Assembly: GCA_965178525.1 (NCBI GenBank)
Contig: CBCXVS010000358.1
Coordinates: 1-6,529 of the forward strand
Source of the DNA: CBCXVS01 sp965178525
Lineage (GTDB): Bacteria > Tectomicrobia > Entotheonellia > Entotheonellales > Entotheonellaceae
Direction: 5' to 3'
Length of the DNA: 6,529 bases
The translations under genes were made by a program, and so were the position numbers. The notes beneath the pieces are model-generated. The model worked only from the letters and a program-made list of their open reading frames with translations. It was not told the origin of the DNA and ran no database searches. Shown piece by piece: positions 1-5,920 of the stretch. Within the stretch, counting starts at the first letter, position 1. Each line of letters begins with the position of its first letter.

Positions 1-69
1 TGACCTGGCTGGGCTCCCTCCATCGTTTGGGGGAGGATAGCCTACCTCATTAACTATTGGGGAACAACC
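1..69 (-). other. In-frame open sequence beyond the TIR gene's TAG stop
   Basis: Reading on from the TIR stop codon in the same frame gives 23 sense codons to the window edge, including PIVNEVGYPP. That is compatible with a final TIR strand after GLIH, so the TAG could be a nonsense mutation within a longer gene. It could equally be an ordinary stop, since 23 open codons are not unusual by chance. Confidence 0.3.
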
Positions 70-417
70 CTAATGTATCAAACCGTATGGCTTTTCGAGT
101 GTTCTATACCCCAGCTGTACCTCTCTATACCACATCACATAACTTTCATTCATATACCACTCTGAATTAAAATACTTAGCTGACCATATAGGAATTATAA
201 TTCTTGAGTATGAGAGTGAGTACTTCAAAAGATGCGGCCAATCGGCGCCAGATTCTGTGCTTTTTTTGTCATAAAATAATCGTGGGGGTCGGCCCAATTC
301 CTCGAATAAGCAGTGTTCAAATTCCTCTAAAAATATACCTTCAAGCCACCTTTTATGATCATTTGAATTAGGATAACTTATAAATACATCATACTCATAA
401 TCGGCTATCTGACTCAT
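70..417 (-). CDS. TIR-domain protein, possibly truncated
   Basis: This encodes a 115-residue protein that is almost entirely a TIR domain. Bacterial TIR domains usually cleave NAD+ or make NAD-derived signals in anti-phage defence, or act as protein-interaction modules. The first strand motif YDVFISY lies at about residues 9-15. An aspartate-containing segment FYDKKSTESGADW follows at about 48-60, and SEWYMNE at about 85-91 gives the WxxxE arrangement that carries the catalytic glutamate (E91) in NADase TIRs. I chose the internal ATG at 415-417 because GAGGA (426-430) sits eight bases upstream; an ATG at 453 would add 12 unconserved residues. The protein ends at a TAG right after PYGLIH, where family members normally continue into the last strand and helix. 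The frame stays open beyond the stop to position 1 (contains SPIVNEVGYPPP). Codons are A/T-ending, unlike the neighbours, suggesting transfer. No partner gene is visible. Confidence 0.8.
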   Translation of the reverse strand: MSQIADYEYDVFISYPNSNDHKRWLEGIFLEEFEHCLFEELGRPPRLFYDKKSTESGADWPHLLKYSLSYSRIIIPIWSAKYFNSEWYMNESYVMWYREVQLGYRTLEKPYGLIH

Positions 418-425
418 ATCTATTG

Positions 426-430
426 TCCTC
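426..430 (-). promoter_or_regulatory. Ribosome binding site that decides the TIR start
   Basis: On the minus strand GAGGA lies eight bases before the ATG at 415-417. The upstream in-frame ATG at 451-453 has no comparable site, so the shorter protein is preferred. Confidence 0.6.
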
Positions 431-732
431 GACGTGCTACGACATGCTAACATTCAGCTCCCTCCCCGCTGAGCGGGTGACTCCATGAACCGGGCGCCTC
501 AAAGGCGGCGGATTGCAATTTCCCAGTTTGAAAGCCTCAAATCGTCCGTTATTACCAGGAGCCTCTTGATTCCCGATATCGGCTCTGACTGGCTCCAGCA
601 CAGAGCTAAGAGTCGAGAGCATATCGCCATGAGTCCCGAAGGGTGAGCTTCCGGAATCACAGTGGATGGTAAATCTTTACGAGAGGTTTGCATTATAGCA
701 TAAAATTCATCCACGAAAAATAAGGGAAACAT

Positions 733-754
733 GGGGATTGTGTGGGGATTGTGT
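733..754 (+). repeat. Perfect tandem duplication, 2 x 11 bp
   Basis: The unit GGGGATTGTGT occurs twice without interruption (733-743 and 744-754). It lies outside any supported gene and may simply be a slippage product. Confidence 0.85.
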
Positions 755-1025
755 GAAGATTTCTTGAAATGTCTGAAAATATCAGTTGGGGAGTATATTT
801 GTGGCCAACCCCGGGAAAGCTCACCCAGTGGATTGAACAGACGTCCCTACTGCTCCGGATACACCATCTCAGGCTTCAGACACCTAATTTGGGAAGTAAC
901 GGGATCAGATTACATTTTCGACACGGGTACTTATCCGCGTTGGTTCCATTGCGTCGATGAGCGGCCGAAGACAGCAACCGGTACAATCCAGCGCTTCGTA
1001 CGCCGGTAAGAGGAATAGAGGTATG

Positions 1026-1397
1026 CTACACGACCCTGCCATCAGGCAGGGCTCTCATGACCCTCTGTGCCTGGTGTAGGAGAGGCTTCAGCCGATCCGA
1101 TACCACCGGCCATTGCCCGGTAATGTCGGCATGAAGGACGAGGGCGACTTCTGTGCAACCAGCAGCGAGCGCAAACAAGGGGCCATTGTTTGTCGTATCC
1201 AGGATGTACAGCAGTCGTTGGATGAACGTATCGTAGGTTGAGGCATCGATCTCCAACATATCAGTCAGAGGACTCTCAATTCCGCTCTCCAGTCCTACTA
1301 AGGGCTCTAATGCTCTGATCTGGCTCAAAAATAACATGCCGACCTGCAAACTGGGCGCCCACAGCTCACGGTTGTTGCAGTATACTTGCATACCCAT
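1026..1397 (-). CDS. Small DUF6086-like protein of unknown function
   Basis: This is a 123-residue soluble-looking protein with no signal peptide or membrane segment. Its order of motifs resembles the DUF6086 family known mainly from actinobacteria: an N-terminal ELWAPS segment (11-16) matching a V/LWNPS-type motif, GLESGI (35-40), an EID acidic motif (49-51), and a helical LFALAAGCTEVALVL segment (about 74-88). I rely on remembered family patterns, so the assignment is moderate, and the family's function is not known to me. The start is the ATG at 1395-1397, preceded at nine bases by GGGAGG lying inside the end of the upstream gene; an alternative ATG is two codons later. The gene begins only four bases after that stop codon, so the two genes are probably cotranscribed and translationally coupled. 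The last codons form a strong hairpin. Confidence 0.7.
   Translation of the reverse strand: MGMQVYCNNRELWAPSLQVGMLFLSQIRALEPLVGLESGIESPLTDMLEIDASTYDTFIQRLLYILDTTNNGPLFALAAGCTEVALVLHADITGQWPVVSDRLKPLLHQAQRVMRALPDGRVV
1034..1051 (-). terminator. Hairpin over the 3' end of the DUF6086-like gene
   Basis: A perfect 7-bp stem (CCCTGCC at 1034-1040, GGCAGGG at 1045-1051) with a four-base loop covers the last codons of the minus-strand gene, whose stop is at 1026-1028. No run of T follows on the minus strand. It may therefore be a pausing or 3'-end-protecting hairpin, not a classical intrinsic terminator. Confidence 0.35.
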
Positions 1398-1401
1398 ACA
1401 G

Positions 1402-1728
1402 CTACGCCTCCCATTGCACCTGGATCGTCACATCAGGATAGGCGGCGCGCCATGTCTCGATCTCTGCTTCAACAGCAGTCTTAAAATCAGGAGTGGCGCC
1501 CGGCCTCTTGAAGTGAAACCCTATCTCTGCATTCTCATAATACCACGGCAAGTATCTCCTTCCCGATGTCCGAGGACGCGTGATCACGCTCGCTGTCACG
1601 AGAGTAGCGAAAATTTTGGCGCGGTTTGACTGGGTAGTGTAACCTCCTATCAGTTTTTGCAACAGAACCGGCAGAGGCGCGAATCCTGGCGCGCCAGCCG
1701 TTGTTCGATCATCTTGTTGATCCACCAC
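1402..1728 (-). CDS. Hypothetical protein, first gene of a two-gene operon
   Basis: This is a 108-residue protein with no family I recognise. It has no signal peptide or clear membrane segment. The N-terminal ~35 residues look unstructured (MVDQQDDRTTAGAPG). The more conserved-looking part is a basic and aromatic stretch, RRYLPWYYENAEIGFHFKRP (about 57-76), followed by a helix-like TAVEAEIETWRAAYP segment and a strand-like TIQVQW tail. The start is uncertain. The longest version uses a GTG at 1726-1728 with no good Shine-Dalgarno site and begins 19 bases from the divergent oxidoreductase start. A TTG near codon 60 has AAGGAG upstream but would give only about 50 residues. An AGGAGG at 1643-1648 has no start codon at the right distance. 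The stop lies four bases before the DUF6086-like gene, so the two probably act together. The coding evidence is mainly codon pattern and operon arrangement. Confidence 0.55.
   Translation of the reverse strand: MVDQQDDRTTAGAPGFAPLPVLLQKLIGGYTTQSNRAKIFATLVTASVITRPRTSGRRYLPWYYENAEIGFHFKRPGATPDFKTAVEAEIETWRAAYPDVTIQVQWEA
1626..1653 (+). promoter_or_regulatory. Candidate sigma70-type promoter for the oxidoreductase gene
   Basis: TTGACT (1626-1631) and TATCAG (1648-1653) are separated by 16 bases, giving five of six and four of six consensus matches. Transcription would start near 1660, leaving a leader of about 85 bases. The site lies inside the opposing small gene's 5' part. Confidence 0.3.
1686..1697. 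promoter_or_regulatory. 12-bp perfect palindrome between candidate promoter and start codon
   Basis: CTGGCGCGCCAG reads the same on both strands. It lies between the candidate oxidoreductase promoter and the ATG at 1747, and inside the opposite-strand small gene. It could be an operator shared by the divergent pair, but it is G+C rich and may be chance. Confidence 0.2.
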
Positions 1729-1746
1729 TCAACATGGAGGCGTGCT

Positions 1747-2634
1747 ATGCAACTTGGAGTCGTTTTTCCACAGACCGAAATCGGTGCCGATCCCCTCGCC
1801 ATTCGCGATTACGTCCAGGCCGCAGAAGCGCAGGGCTTTCGGCACGTAGTGGTGTACGACCACGTCCTCGGGGCCGATACCCGACAGCACCCGAACTGGA
1901 TGGGCAGCTACACCTCCCAGGACATGTTTCACGAGCCCTTCACCATCTTCAGCTACATGGCGGCCCTGACCCAGAACCTGGAATTTGTCACCGCTATCCT
2001 CATCCTGCCCCAGCGCCAGACGGCCTTAGTGGCCAAACAGGCGGCGCAAGTCGACCTCCTCTCCGGTGGCCGGCTTCGCCTGGGCATCGGCATCGGTTGG
2101 AACCATGTGGAATATGAGGCCCTAGGCGAGAATTTTCACAATCGCGGTCGCCGCACCGAAGAGCAGATCGAGGTACTACGGGCGCTGTGGACACAAGATG
2201 TGGTGCACGTCGAGGGACGCTGGCACCGCATCACCCACGCCGGCATCAATCCGCTGCCCGTGCAACGCCCGATTCCCCTGTGGTTCGGGGCGGGTCGAAG
2301 GCAGGAGCCCATCCCGGTGGACGTGGTGATGCGCCGCATCGCCCGCTTCGGGGACGGCTGGTTCCCCTCATTCGCCCCGGACGACACGGGGCGAGAGGTG
2401 GTGAGCCGCCTGCGCGACTACGCCCGGGAAGCCGGCCGTGACCCGGCTGCGATTGGGATGGAAGCCCGCATTAATTTGGCTGACGGCGCCCCGGACTTTT
2501 GGAGACAGCGCGCCGACGCCTGGGCGGATTTAGGGGCGACGCATCTGTCGGTCAATACCATGAACGCAGGGCTCAACTCGCCGGATGCCCATATCAAGGC
2601 CATACAGCAATTCAAGGAGGCGATCACGGGTTAA
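1747..2634 (+). CDS. LLM-class F420-dependent oxidoreductase (TIGR03619-like)
   Basis: This is a 295-residue cytoplasmic flavin-type oxidoreductase of the luciferase-like monooxygenase TIM-barrel superfamily. It is most like the TIGR03619 F420-dependent group; the substrate cannot be predicted. Visible hallmarks are the first barrel strand MQLGVVFPQTEIG (1-13), EAQGFRHVVVYDHVLG (27-42), FEPF-like HEPFTIFSYMAALT (62-75), strand FVTAILILPQR (80-90), the signature AAQVDLLSGGRLRLGIGIGW (99-118) followed by N119, and PVQRPIPLWFGAG (171-183), where the ligand phosphate is usually held. The length matches the family. The ATG at 1747 was chosen because GGAGG (1736-1740) is six bases upstream and the family sequence begins there; an in-frame ATG at 1657 would add 30 unrelated residues. 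The gene is G+C rich, intact, divergent from the small-gene operon and convergent with MmgE/PrpD. F420 versus FMN use is inferred from the family. Confidence 0.9.
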   Translation: MQLGVVFPQTEIGADPLAIRDYVQAAEAQGFRHVVVYDHVLGADTRQHPNWMGSYTSQDMFHEPFTIFSYMAALTQNLEFVTAILILPQRQTALVAKQAAQVDLLSGGRLRLGIGIGWNHVEYEALGENFHNRGRRTEEQIEVLRALWTQDVVHVEGRWHRITHAGINPLPVQRPIPLWFGAGRRQEPIPVDVVMRRIARFGDGWFPSFAPDDTGREVVSRLRDYAREAGRDPAAIGMEARINLADGAPDFWRQRADAWADLGATHLSVNTMNAGLNSPDAHIKAIQQFKEAITG

Positions 2635-2637
2635 TCA

Positions 2638-2650
2638 CGGCCGCTGGCCG
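2638..2650. terminator. Short hairpin between convergent genes
   Basis: CGGCC (2638-2642), loop GCT and GGCCG (2646-2650) lie just after the oxidoreductase stop, in the 84-base gap to the convergent MmgE/PrpD gene. There is no T run on either strand, so intrinsic termination is doubtful. I see no other terminator candidate in this gap. Confidence 0.25.
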
Positions 2651-2718
2651 CTAGGTGGATCACTCTGATAGGGCGCGGCTTGCAGCGTCCAAAACGGTGA
2701 CGGACGTCTGCCGGCGTG

Positions 2719-4101
2719 TCATGAGCGCGTACGCAGCAGGCGCAGCAGCTCGGAGACGTGCGCCACCTGGCGGAAATCATGGATGACTTGCAAGCTCGCT
2801 TCGACATCGAGATGGCCGGGTTCCACCTCCCCTGATGCAGTTCGCACCTGGGCCCGCGGCGCCAGGGTCCGGTACTTGGCATCGATGTCGGCCCAATCGA
2901 TCCCCAGCATCGCGGCCCCTTTTGGGGCGTAGACCGTGCTCGAAAACGTCTGCCCGTCCTTGGTCTCGATCGTCACCGTGGCGCCCTGCTTGTACGTCTC
3001 GACCTGTTCAGTCGGTGGCGCTCCAACGCGGACCTTGTCAATGAGCTGGTGGATGACCGGGTCCGTAATTTTTGGCTCGGTCGCATGGACCCAAGAGAAC
3101 GCGTGGTCGGCGGCGCCAGCGGCCAGGAAGTAGGCGGGGCTGTGCGCCATGTCGATGAGATCGGCCGGATGGGCGGGGCCGGCGAGCGCCGTCACGCCCG
3201 GACGCGACAGTGTGATCGTCTCGACATTGTCTGGGGCAATATGACCGGCTCTGGCCGCATTGGCCGCGGCCTCGGCCAGGGCGTGGTGCGGATGCCCACC
3301 CGGTACGAGCTTGACCGCCATATCGGTGAGGATATCCCACGCCTGCCCCAGGTCACGCGTGATGCTGGCGCCGTCCGTGCCGCCGTAGACGGCACAAAAC
3401 CCCTTGTCGGTCTCCAGAATCCGTTCTTCCCCGGTGAATCCCCGCTGCGCAGCGAACGCGGCCTGAACCCCAAGCAGGGCGGCAAGCCCAGCGTGATATT
3501 CTCGGGCCACACTGGTGTTGGCCGAGGCCATCAGGCCGCCAATCGAGGTAGCCGAGAGCGCAATCGTATGGGTCATCTGCGTCGCGTCAAGCCCCAACAA
3601 GCGCGCCGTGGCGACTGCACCGCCAAAAATGGCGGCCACACAGCCGTGAAAACCCTGCGTGCGCAAGCCGGGCGTGACCGCCTCTCCGATACGCCCCGCC
3701 GCCTCGTAGCCGAGGACGATCGCGGCCAGCACCTCCTGGCCGCTGGACCCCGCGCGCTCCGCCATGGCGAGTGAGGTGGCCACCAGCGGGGTGCCAAGGT
3801 GCACGATATTGCGCAAATCGCTATCATCTGAAGCCGCCGCATCGCTCATCACCGCATTGACCTGCGCCGCATCGCCTCGCGGCAATTTGGGGCCCGCATC
3901 GAACCAGATCGAGGCCTCAGGAGTTCCACCCCGCGCCCGCGCTAGGTCCCGGATGATCTCAGCCGACGCGATACCCGAGCCCCACGCTGCGCTGGCAATG
4001 GTGCTGGCGATCAGCATCGCGGTATGATCAACGGTTTGTGAGGGGAGATCGTCATAGACAGCCTGCGTAAGAAACGTCGCCAACGTACGCGCAACGGACA
4101 T
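2719..4101 (-). CDS. MmgE/PrpD family protein
   Basis: This is a 460-residue cytoplasmic protein of the MmgE/PrpD family, whose characterised members include 2-methylcitrate dehydratase, cis-aconitate decarboxylase and iminodisuccinate epimerase. Motifs in order (numbered from the chosen start) are NAVMSDAAASDDSDL (about 82-96), LGTPLVATSLAMAE (102-115), the GFHGCVAAIFGGAVATARLL helix pair (150-169), LSATSIGGLMA (182-192), KLVPGGHPHHALAEA (264-278) and the C-terminal lid region. Length is normal. The first motif departs from the usual NA..H.LDxDD form by having S-D-A-A-A-S-D-D, which looks like a distinct uncharacterised subgroup. The substrate cannot be assigned. I chose the ATG at 4099-4101 because AAGGG lies about seven bases upstream; an ATG five codons earlier (4114-4116) is also possible, with its AAGGA about 12 bases away. 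It lies 126 bases after GrpB on the same strand. Confidence 0.92.
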   Translation of the reverse strand: MSVARTLATFLTQAVYDDLPSQTVDHTAMLIASTIASAAWGSGIASAEIIRDLARARGGTPEASIWFDAGPKLPRGDAAQVNAVMSDAAASDDSDLRNIVHLGTPLVATSLAMAERAGSSGQEVLAAIVLGYEAAGRIGEAVTPGLRTQGFHGCVAAIFGGAVATARLLGLDATQMTHTIALSATSIGGLMASANTSVAREYHAGLAALLGVQAAFAAQRGFTGEERILETDKGFCAVYGGTDGASITRDLGQAWDILTDMAVKLVPGGHPHHALAEAAANAARAGHIAPDNVETITLSRPGVTALAGPAHPADLIDMAHSPAYFLAAGAADHAFSWVHATEPKITDPVIHQLIDKVRVGAPPTEQVETYKQGATVTIETKDGQTFSSTVYAPKGAAMLGIDWADIDAKYRTLAPRAQVRTASGEVEPGHLDVEASLQVIHDFRQVAHVSELLRLLRTRS

Positions 4102-4149
4102 AGCACATCCCTTCATTTACGTTTGAGTTCCTTTTATTTACCCCAACGT

Positions 4150-4179
4150 TTCGCGCCATGCGAACCGCTATAGCATAGC
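4150..4179 (-). repeat. Two adjacent short inverted repeats in the MmgE/PrpD leader
   Basis: TTCGC/GCGAA (4150-4154 and 4160-4164, five-base spacer) is followed two bases later by GCTAT/ATAGC (4167-4171 and 4175-4179, three-base spacer). Both lie in the 126-base gap upstream of MmgE/PrpD, and could be leader hairpins or protein-binding half-sites. Each stem is only 5 bp. Confidence 0.3.
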
Positions 4180-4227
4180 CCTTTGAGCGACACAAGGTTA
4201 ACAACATCAGGGTTTGATAGGGGTACG

Positions 4228-4761
4228 TTATTTGCGGCACGCAGGACGAGCCTGTCTGTTCAAGACGTCTGTGATGAAGGCGTGCTTTCCGGCAGTGTAG
4301 GACTGCCGATCATGTGGGTATTGTCTCGCGAGGTGTGTCTTCACGCTCACATACCGCCGTCGAATGCTCTCGTTCCGACGGAGAATATCCCGGAATGCGA
4401 GATAGTTATTCCATTCACAGCTTGTTGACAACACAATGTGTAGGTGAATCGTCCGCACGTCGGGCTCGGATTCCTTCACCAGGAGGTACCCGCCTTGACT
4501 CATATCACCACGATCGATATAGCTGCCCGCAGTGAGACGGGTGACCACAGTTGGGATGACGGCCATCGACGGAACGGCTACGGCGATGTCGAGAATGGGT
4601 TTGGCGCTGAGACCGGGAACCGCCGTACTGCCAACATGTTGAATGTCGGCGACGATATCGCCAAGACTCGCACGTAGCGTTTCGGCTTCCGTCAGAAACA
4701 GGGCCGCCCATTCGGGCTGGTGTTCCACCACACAAACGGTGTGACGTTGGAGTCCGATCAT
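4228..4761 (-). CDS. GrpB family protein (nucleotidyltransferase-like fold)
   Basis: This is a full-length 177-residue GrpB/UPF0157-type protein (Pfam PF04229). The family has a nucleotidyltransferase-like fold and is sometimes found fused to dephospho-CoA kinase; its reaction is not firmly established. Diagnostic features are WAALFLTEAETLRASLGD at the N-terminus (18-35), the core signature HVGSTAVPGLSAKPILDIAV (42-61) with the G-S pair and Asp58 expected in the nucleotidyltransferase active site, HLHIV (106-110), the helix EWNNYLAFRDILR (116-128) and the C-terminal YTAGKHAFI (155-163). The start is the ATG at 4759-4761 with GAGG nine bases upstream. The protein is soluble with no signal peptide. 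It is on the same strand as the VOC and MmgE/PrpD genes, but the 318-base upstream gap suggests its own promoter. GrpB genes are often scattered accessory genes, so context tells little about its role. Confidence 0.92.
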   Translation of the reverse strand: MIGLQRHTVCVVEHQPEWAALFLTEAETLRASLGDIVADIQHVGSTAVPGLSAKPILDIAVAVPSMAVIPTVVTRLTAGSYIDRGDMSQGGYLLVKESEPDVRTIHLHIVLSTSCEWNNYLAFRDILRRNESIRRRYVSVKTHLARQYPHDRQSYTAGKHAFITDVLNRQARPACRK

Positions 4762-5079
4762 CTCGCTTCGCCTCGCTGTTTTATATTTGGCGCCTCTCGG
4801 CCCTGCTACAGTTTGCCCAGGAGCGTATGGGGGCTCAAAGAGGATTTACATACCATTCCGAGGCAATCGATAGTCCAGCATGCTGAAGCATCTGCCGTTT
4901 CGGCCGGTCCTGGCGCCTACATACGACCATGGAAAGCACGGCGCCACGACCTGGCCGCGGCGGTCCGGACTCGCAACGTGCAGACCGCTGCAGCCGAGAT
5001 CAAAAGCGTCATCGACAAAGCCGAGGTGTTACCCGAGAGCCGGGTGGCGTGCATATCTGGCTCGTCTCACACGGGCCCC
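4762..5079. other. 318-base gap, possibly with a decayed coding fragment
   Basis: No intact gene is supported between the GrpB start and the VOC stop. On the plus strand, about 4940-5055 reads as a helical peptide with G/C-rich third codon positions, including RRHDLAAAVRTRNVQTAAAE and IKSVIDKAEVLPESR. This looks more like real coding sequence than chance. It has no credible start or Shine-Dalgarno site and runs into the opposite-strand VOC gene. I cannot name a family; a remnant of a mobile-element gene is one guess. Confidence 0.3.
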
Positions 5080-5550
5080 CTAAGAGGCCGTCTTCGGCTC
5101 CAGGTCTAAGGGCTGCATCAACTCGGACAGCTCCTGAGCCTCATGCAGATATTGCTTGGCTTCGGCCATCGCCATCGACTCACAGAAGACTTCGAGACGG
5201 TTGCCATCGGGATCGAAGAAATAGACGCTCTTGGTGAGGAAGTGCTCCGCCGTGAAATCCACCTGGACGCCCTGCGCTTTGAGCCGCTGGTAAAAGGCGT
5301 GCAATTCCGCTTCACCCCCCTCGATTTGCAAGGCCGTGTGACTCAGCCCCATACTGCCGACAGGCTGGTCCTCAGGTACCTTGATGACCGCGATATCGTG
5401 GTGTTGCTCTCCAAAGGAGAAGAAGGCCATCTGCAGTTCCGCATTGAAATTCACCAGTTCCATACCCAGGGTCTCGGTGTAAAACGTCATCGATACCTGC
5501 GGGTCTCGGCAGCCCAGTACAACGTGTCCGACTTTGTTGATCCGTACCAT
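5080..5550 (-). CDS. VOC-family metalloenzyme (glyoxalase/extradiol dioxygenase fold)
   Basis: This is a 156-residue single-unit protein of the vicinal oxygen chelate superfamily, which includes glyoxalase I, type I extradiol dioxygenases and fosfomycin/bleomycin resistance proteins. Two beta-alpha-beta-beta-beta modules are visible. The first begins INKVGHVVLGCRD (4-16) with metal ligand His9, continues through FYTETLGMELV (23-33) and ends FGEQHHDIAVIKV (46-58). The second begins GLSHTALQI (68-76) with His71 and ends FFDPDGNRLEVFCE (111-124) with Glu120. His9, His71 and Glu120 match the usual His-His-Glu metal triad, so it is probably an active metalloenzyme; HHDIAV and DPDGNRLEVF are dioxygenase-like. 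The substrate is unknown. The start is the ATG at 5548-5550, with GGAGG seven bases upstream exactly where the fold begins. The same frame stays open 114 codons further upstream (see 5551-5892). It diverges from the GGT gene. Confidence 0.9.
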   Translation of the reverse strand: MVRINKVGHVVLGCRDPQVSMTFYTETLGMELVNFNAELQMAFFSFGEQHHDIAVIKVPEDQPVGSMGLSHTALQIEGGEAELHAFYQRLKAQGVQVDFTAEHFLTKSVYFFDPDGNRLEVFCESMAMAEAKQYLHEAQELSELMQPLDLEPKTAS

Positions 5551-5892
5551 GTCATGCCCTCCATAGATGTGGGTTTGATACAGGATACCCGTGGAGCCGT
5601 GGCAAGGCAAGGCCATGGGACAGTCCTTCTCGGGCCAATAGCAAGGGGATGTGGGTCGATAAGGAGGATGATAGACAGCGGGTATCACGGTGTCTCTGTC
5701 CTGCGGTCTCACGCCGTGCCCTTCAAAGACGGTCCACTCGGCGGTTGGCCCATGAGTAGGGCTGTCCGCCTCACGCCGTATATTGATGATCGAGTAGACA
5801 AGGAGCGAGAACATTTTATATAGAAACAAAGCCATGACGATGTACATCCAAGTAGTATAATTTATCATGGTGATTGCAAATGACTTTTTCAC
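5551..5892 (-). other. In-frame open extension upstream of VOC with a hydrophobic segment
   Basis: The VOC reading frame continues without a stop for 114 codons to a GTG at 5890-5892. The distal part would encode a strongly hydrophobic stretch (about codons 13-38, WMYIVMALFLYKMFSLLVYS), followed by an arginine-rich turn and a proline-rich tail. No Shine-Dalgarno site precedes the GTG or the ATG eight codons in, and the VOC gene has its own good site, so I do not annotate a fusion. It may be chance, or a small membrane-protein gene that lost its stop. Apart from this the 5551-5943 gap holds the promoter and repeat signals listed separately. Confidence 0.3.
5834..5861 (+). promoter_or_regulatory. 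Candidate sigma70-type promoter for the GGT gene
   Basis: A perfect TATAAT (5856-5861) stands 16 bases after ATGACG (5834-5839), which matches TTGACA at four of six positions. Initiation near 5868 would give a leader of about 75 bases that contains the repeated TTTTTCACCGG elements. The surrounding DNA is A+T rich, so chance matches are more likely than elsewhere. Confidence 0.4.
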
Positions 5893-5920
5893 CGGTGAAC
5901 ACAGCTCACTTTTTCACCGG
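5883..5920. repeat. 13-bp direct repeat, one copy within a palindrome; operator candidate
   Basis: ACTTTTTCACCGG occurs at 5883-5895 and again at 5908-5920, a period of 25 bases, or roughly two and a half helical turns. The first copy extends into the perfect 12-bp palindrome TTCACCGGTGAA (5888-5899); the second keeps only the left half and then reads GGGTTAAC. It lies between the divergent VOC and GGT genes, just downstream of the candidate GGT promoter. This looks like a binding site for a dimeric regulator plus a weaker half site. No regulator gene is in view. Confidence 0.5.

Larger units (their letters stand above)
418..1025. other. About 600 bases without a convincing gene
   Basis: Two overlapping minus-strand ORFs exist: 499-732 (77 codons, residues such as LSNWEIAIRRL near its end) and 437-622 (61 codons, different frame). 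Neither has a Shine-Dalgarno site or a family I recognise, and they overlap each other. Plus-strand ORFs at 731-1009 and 769-960 also look like chance open frames. The only structures I see are a tandem 11-bp duplication at 733-754 and a small hairpin at 465-477 (CCCGC, loop TGA, GCGGG). The 77-codon ORF lies upstream of the TIR gene on the same strand, so a decayed companion gene is possible but unproven. Confidence 0.5.

Noticed and set aside
499..732. 77-codon minus-strand ORF upstream of the TIR gene as a defence partner
   Set aside because: It has no ribosome binding site and no recognisable domain, and it overlaps another ORF (437-622) in a different frame. Described only as part of the gene-poor region.
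731..1009. Plus-strand ORF of 92 codons
   Set aside because: It begins inside the tandem duplication, has no Shine-Dalgarno site and gives a peptide with no recognisable features.
1657..1746. 30-codon N-terminal extension of the oxidoreductase
   Set aside because: The extension is basic and unlike the family. The ATG at 1747 has GGAGG six bases upstream and begins with the first barrel strand.
3049..3774. Long plus-strand open frame of 241 codons
   Set aside because: It is antisense to the well-supported MmgE/PrpD gene. G+C-rich coding DNA often leaves long open frames on the other strand, and the product shows no family features.
4117..4227. Promoter for MmgE/PrpD on the minus strand (TTAACC-N18-TATGCT)
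   Set aside because: Only four of six matches in each box with a long spacer; not distinguishable from chance.
5143..5823. Plus-strand open frame of 226 codons
   Set aside because: It is antisense to the VOC gene and its upstream region; the VOC frame has a metal triad and a Shine-Dalgarno site, this one does not.
5855..5883. Minus-strand promoter for VOC using TATACT at 5855-5860
   Set aside because: No acceptable -35 box at 16-18 bases; the A+T-rich context makes a lone -10 match weak evidence.
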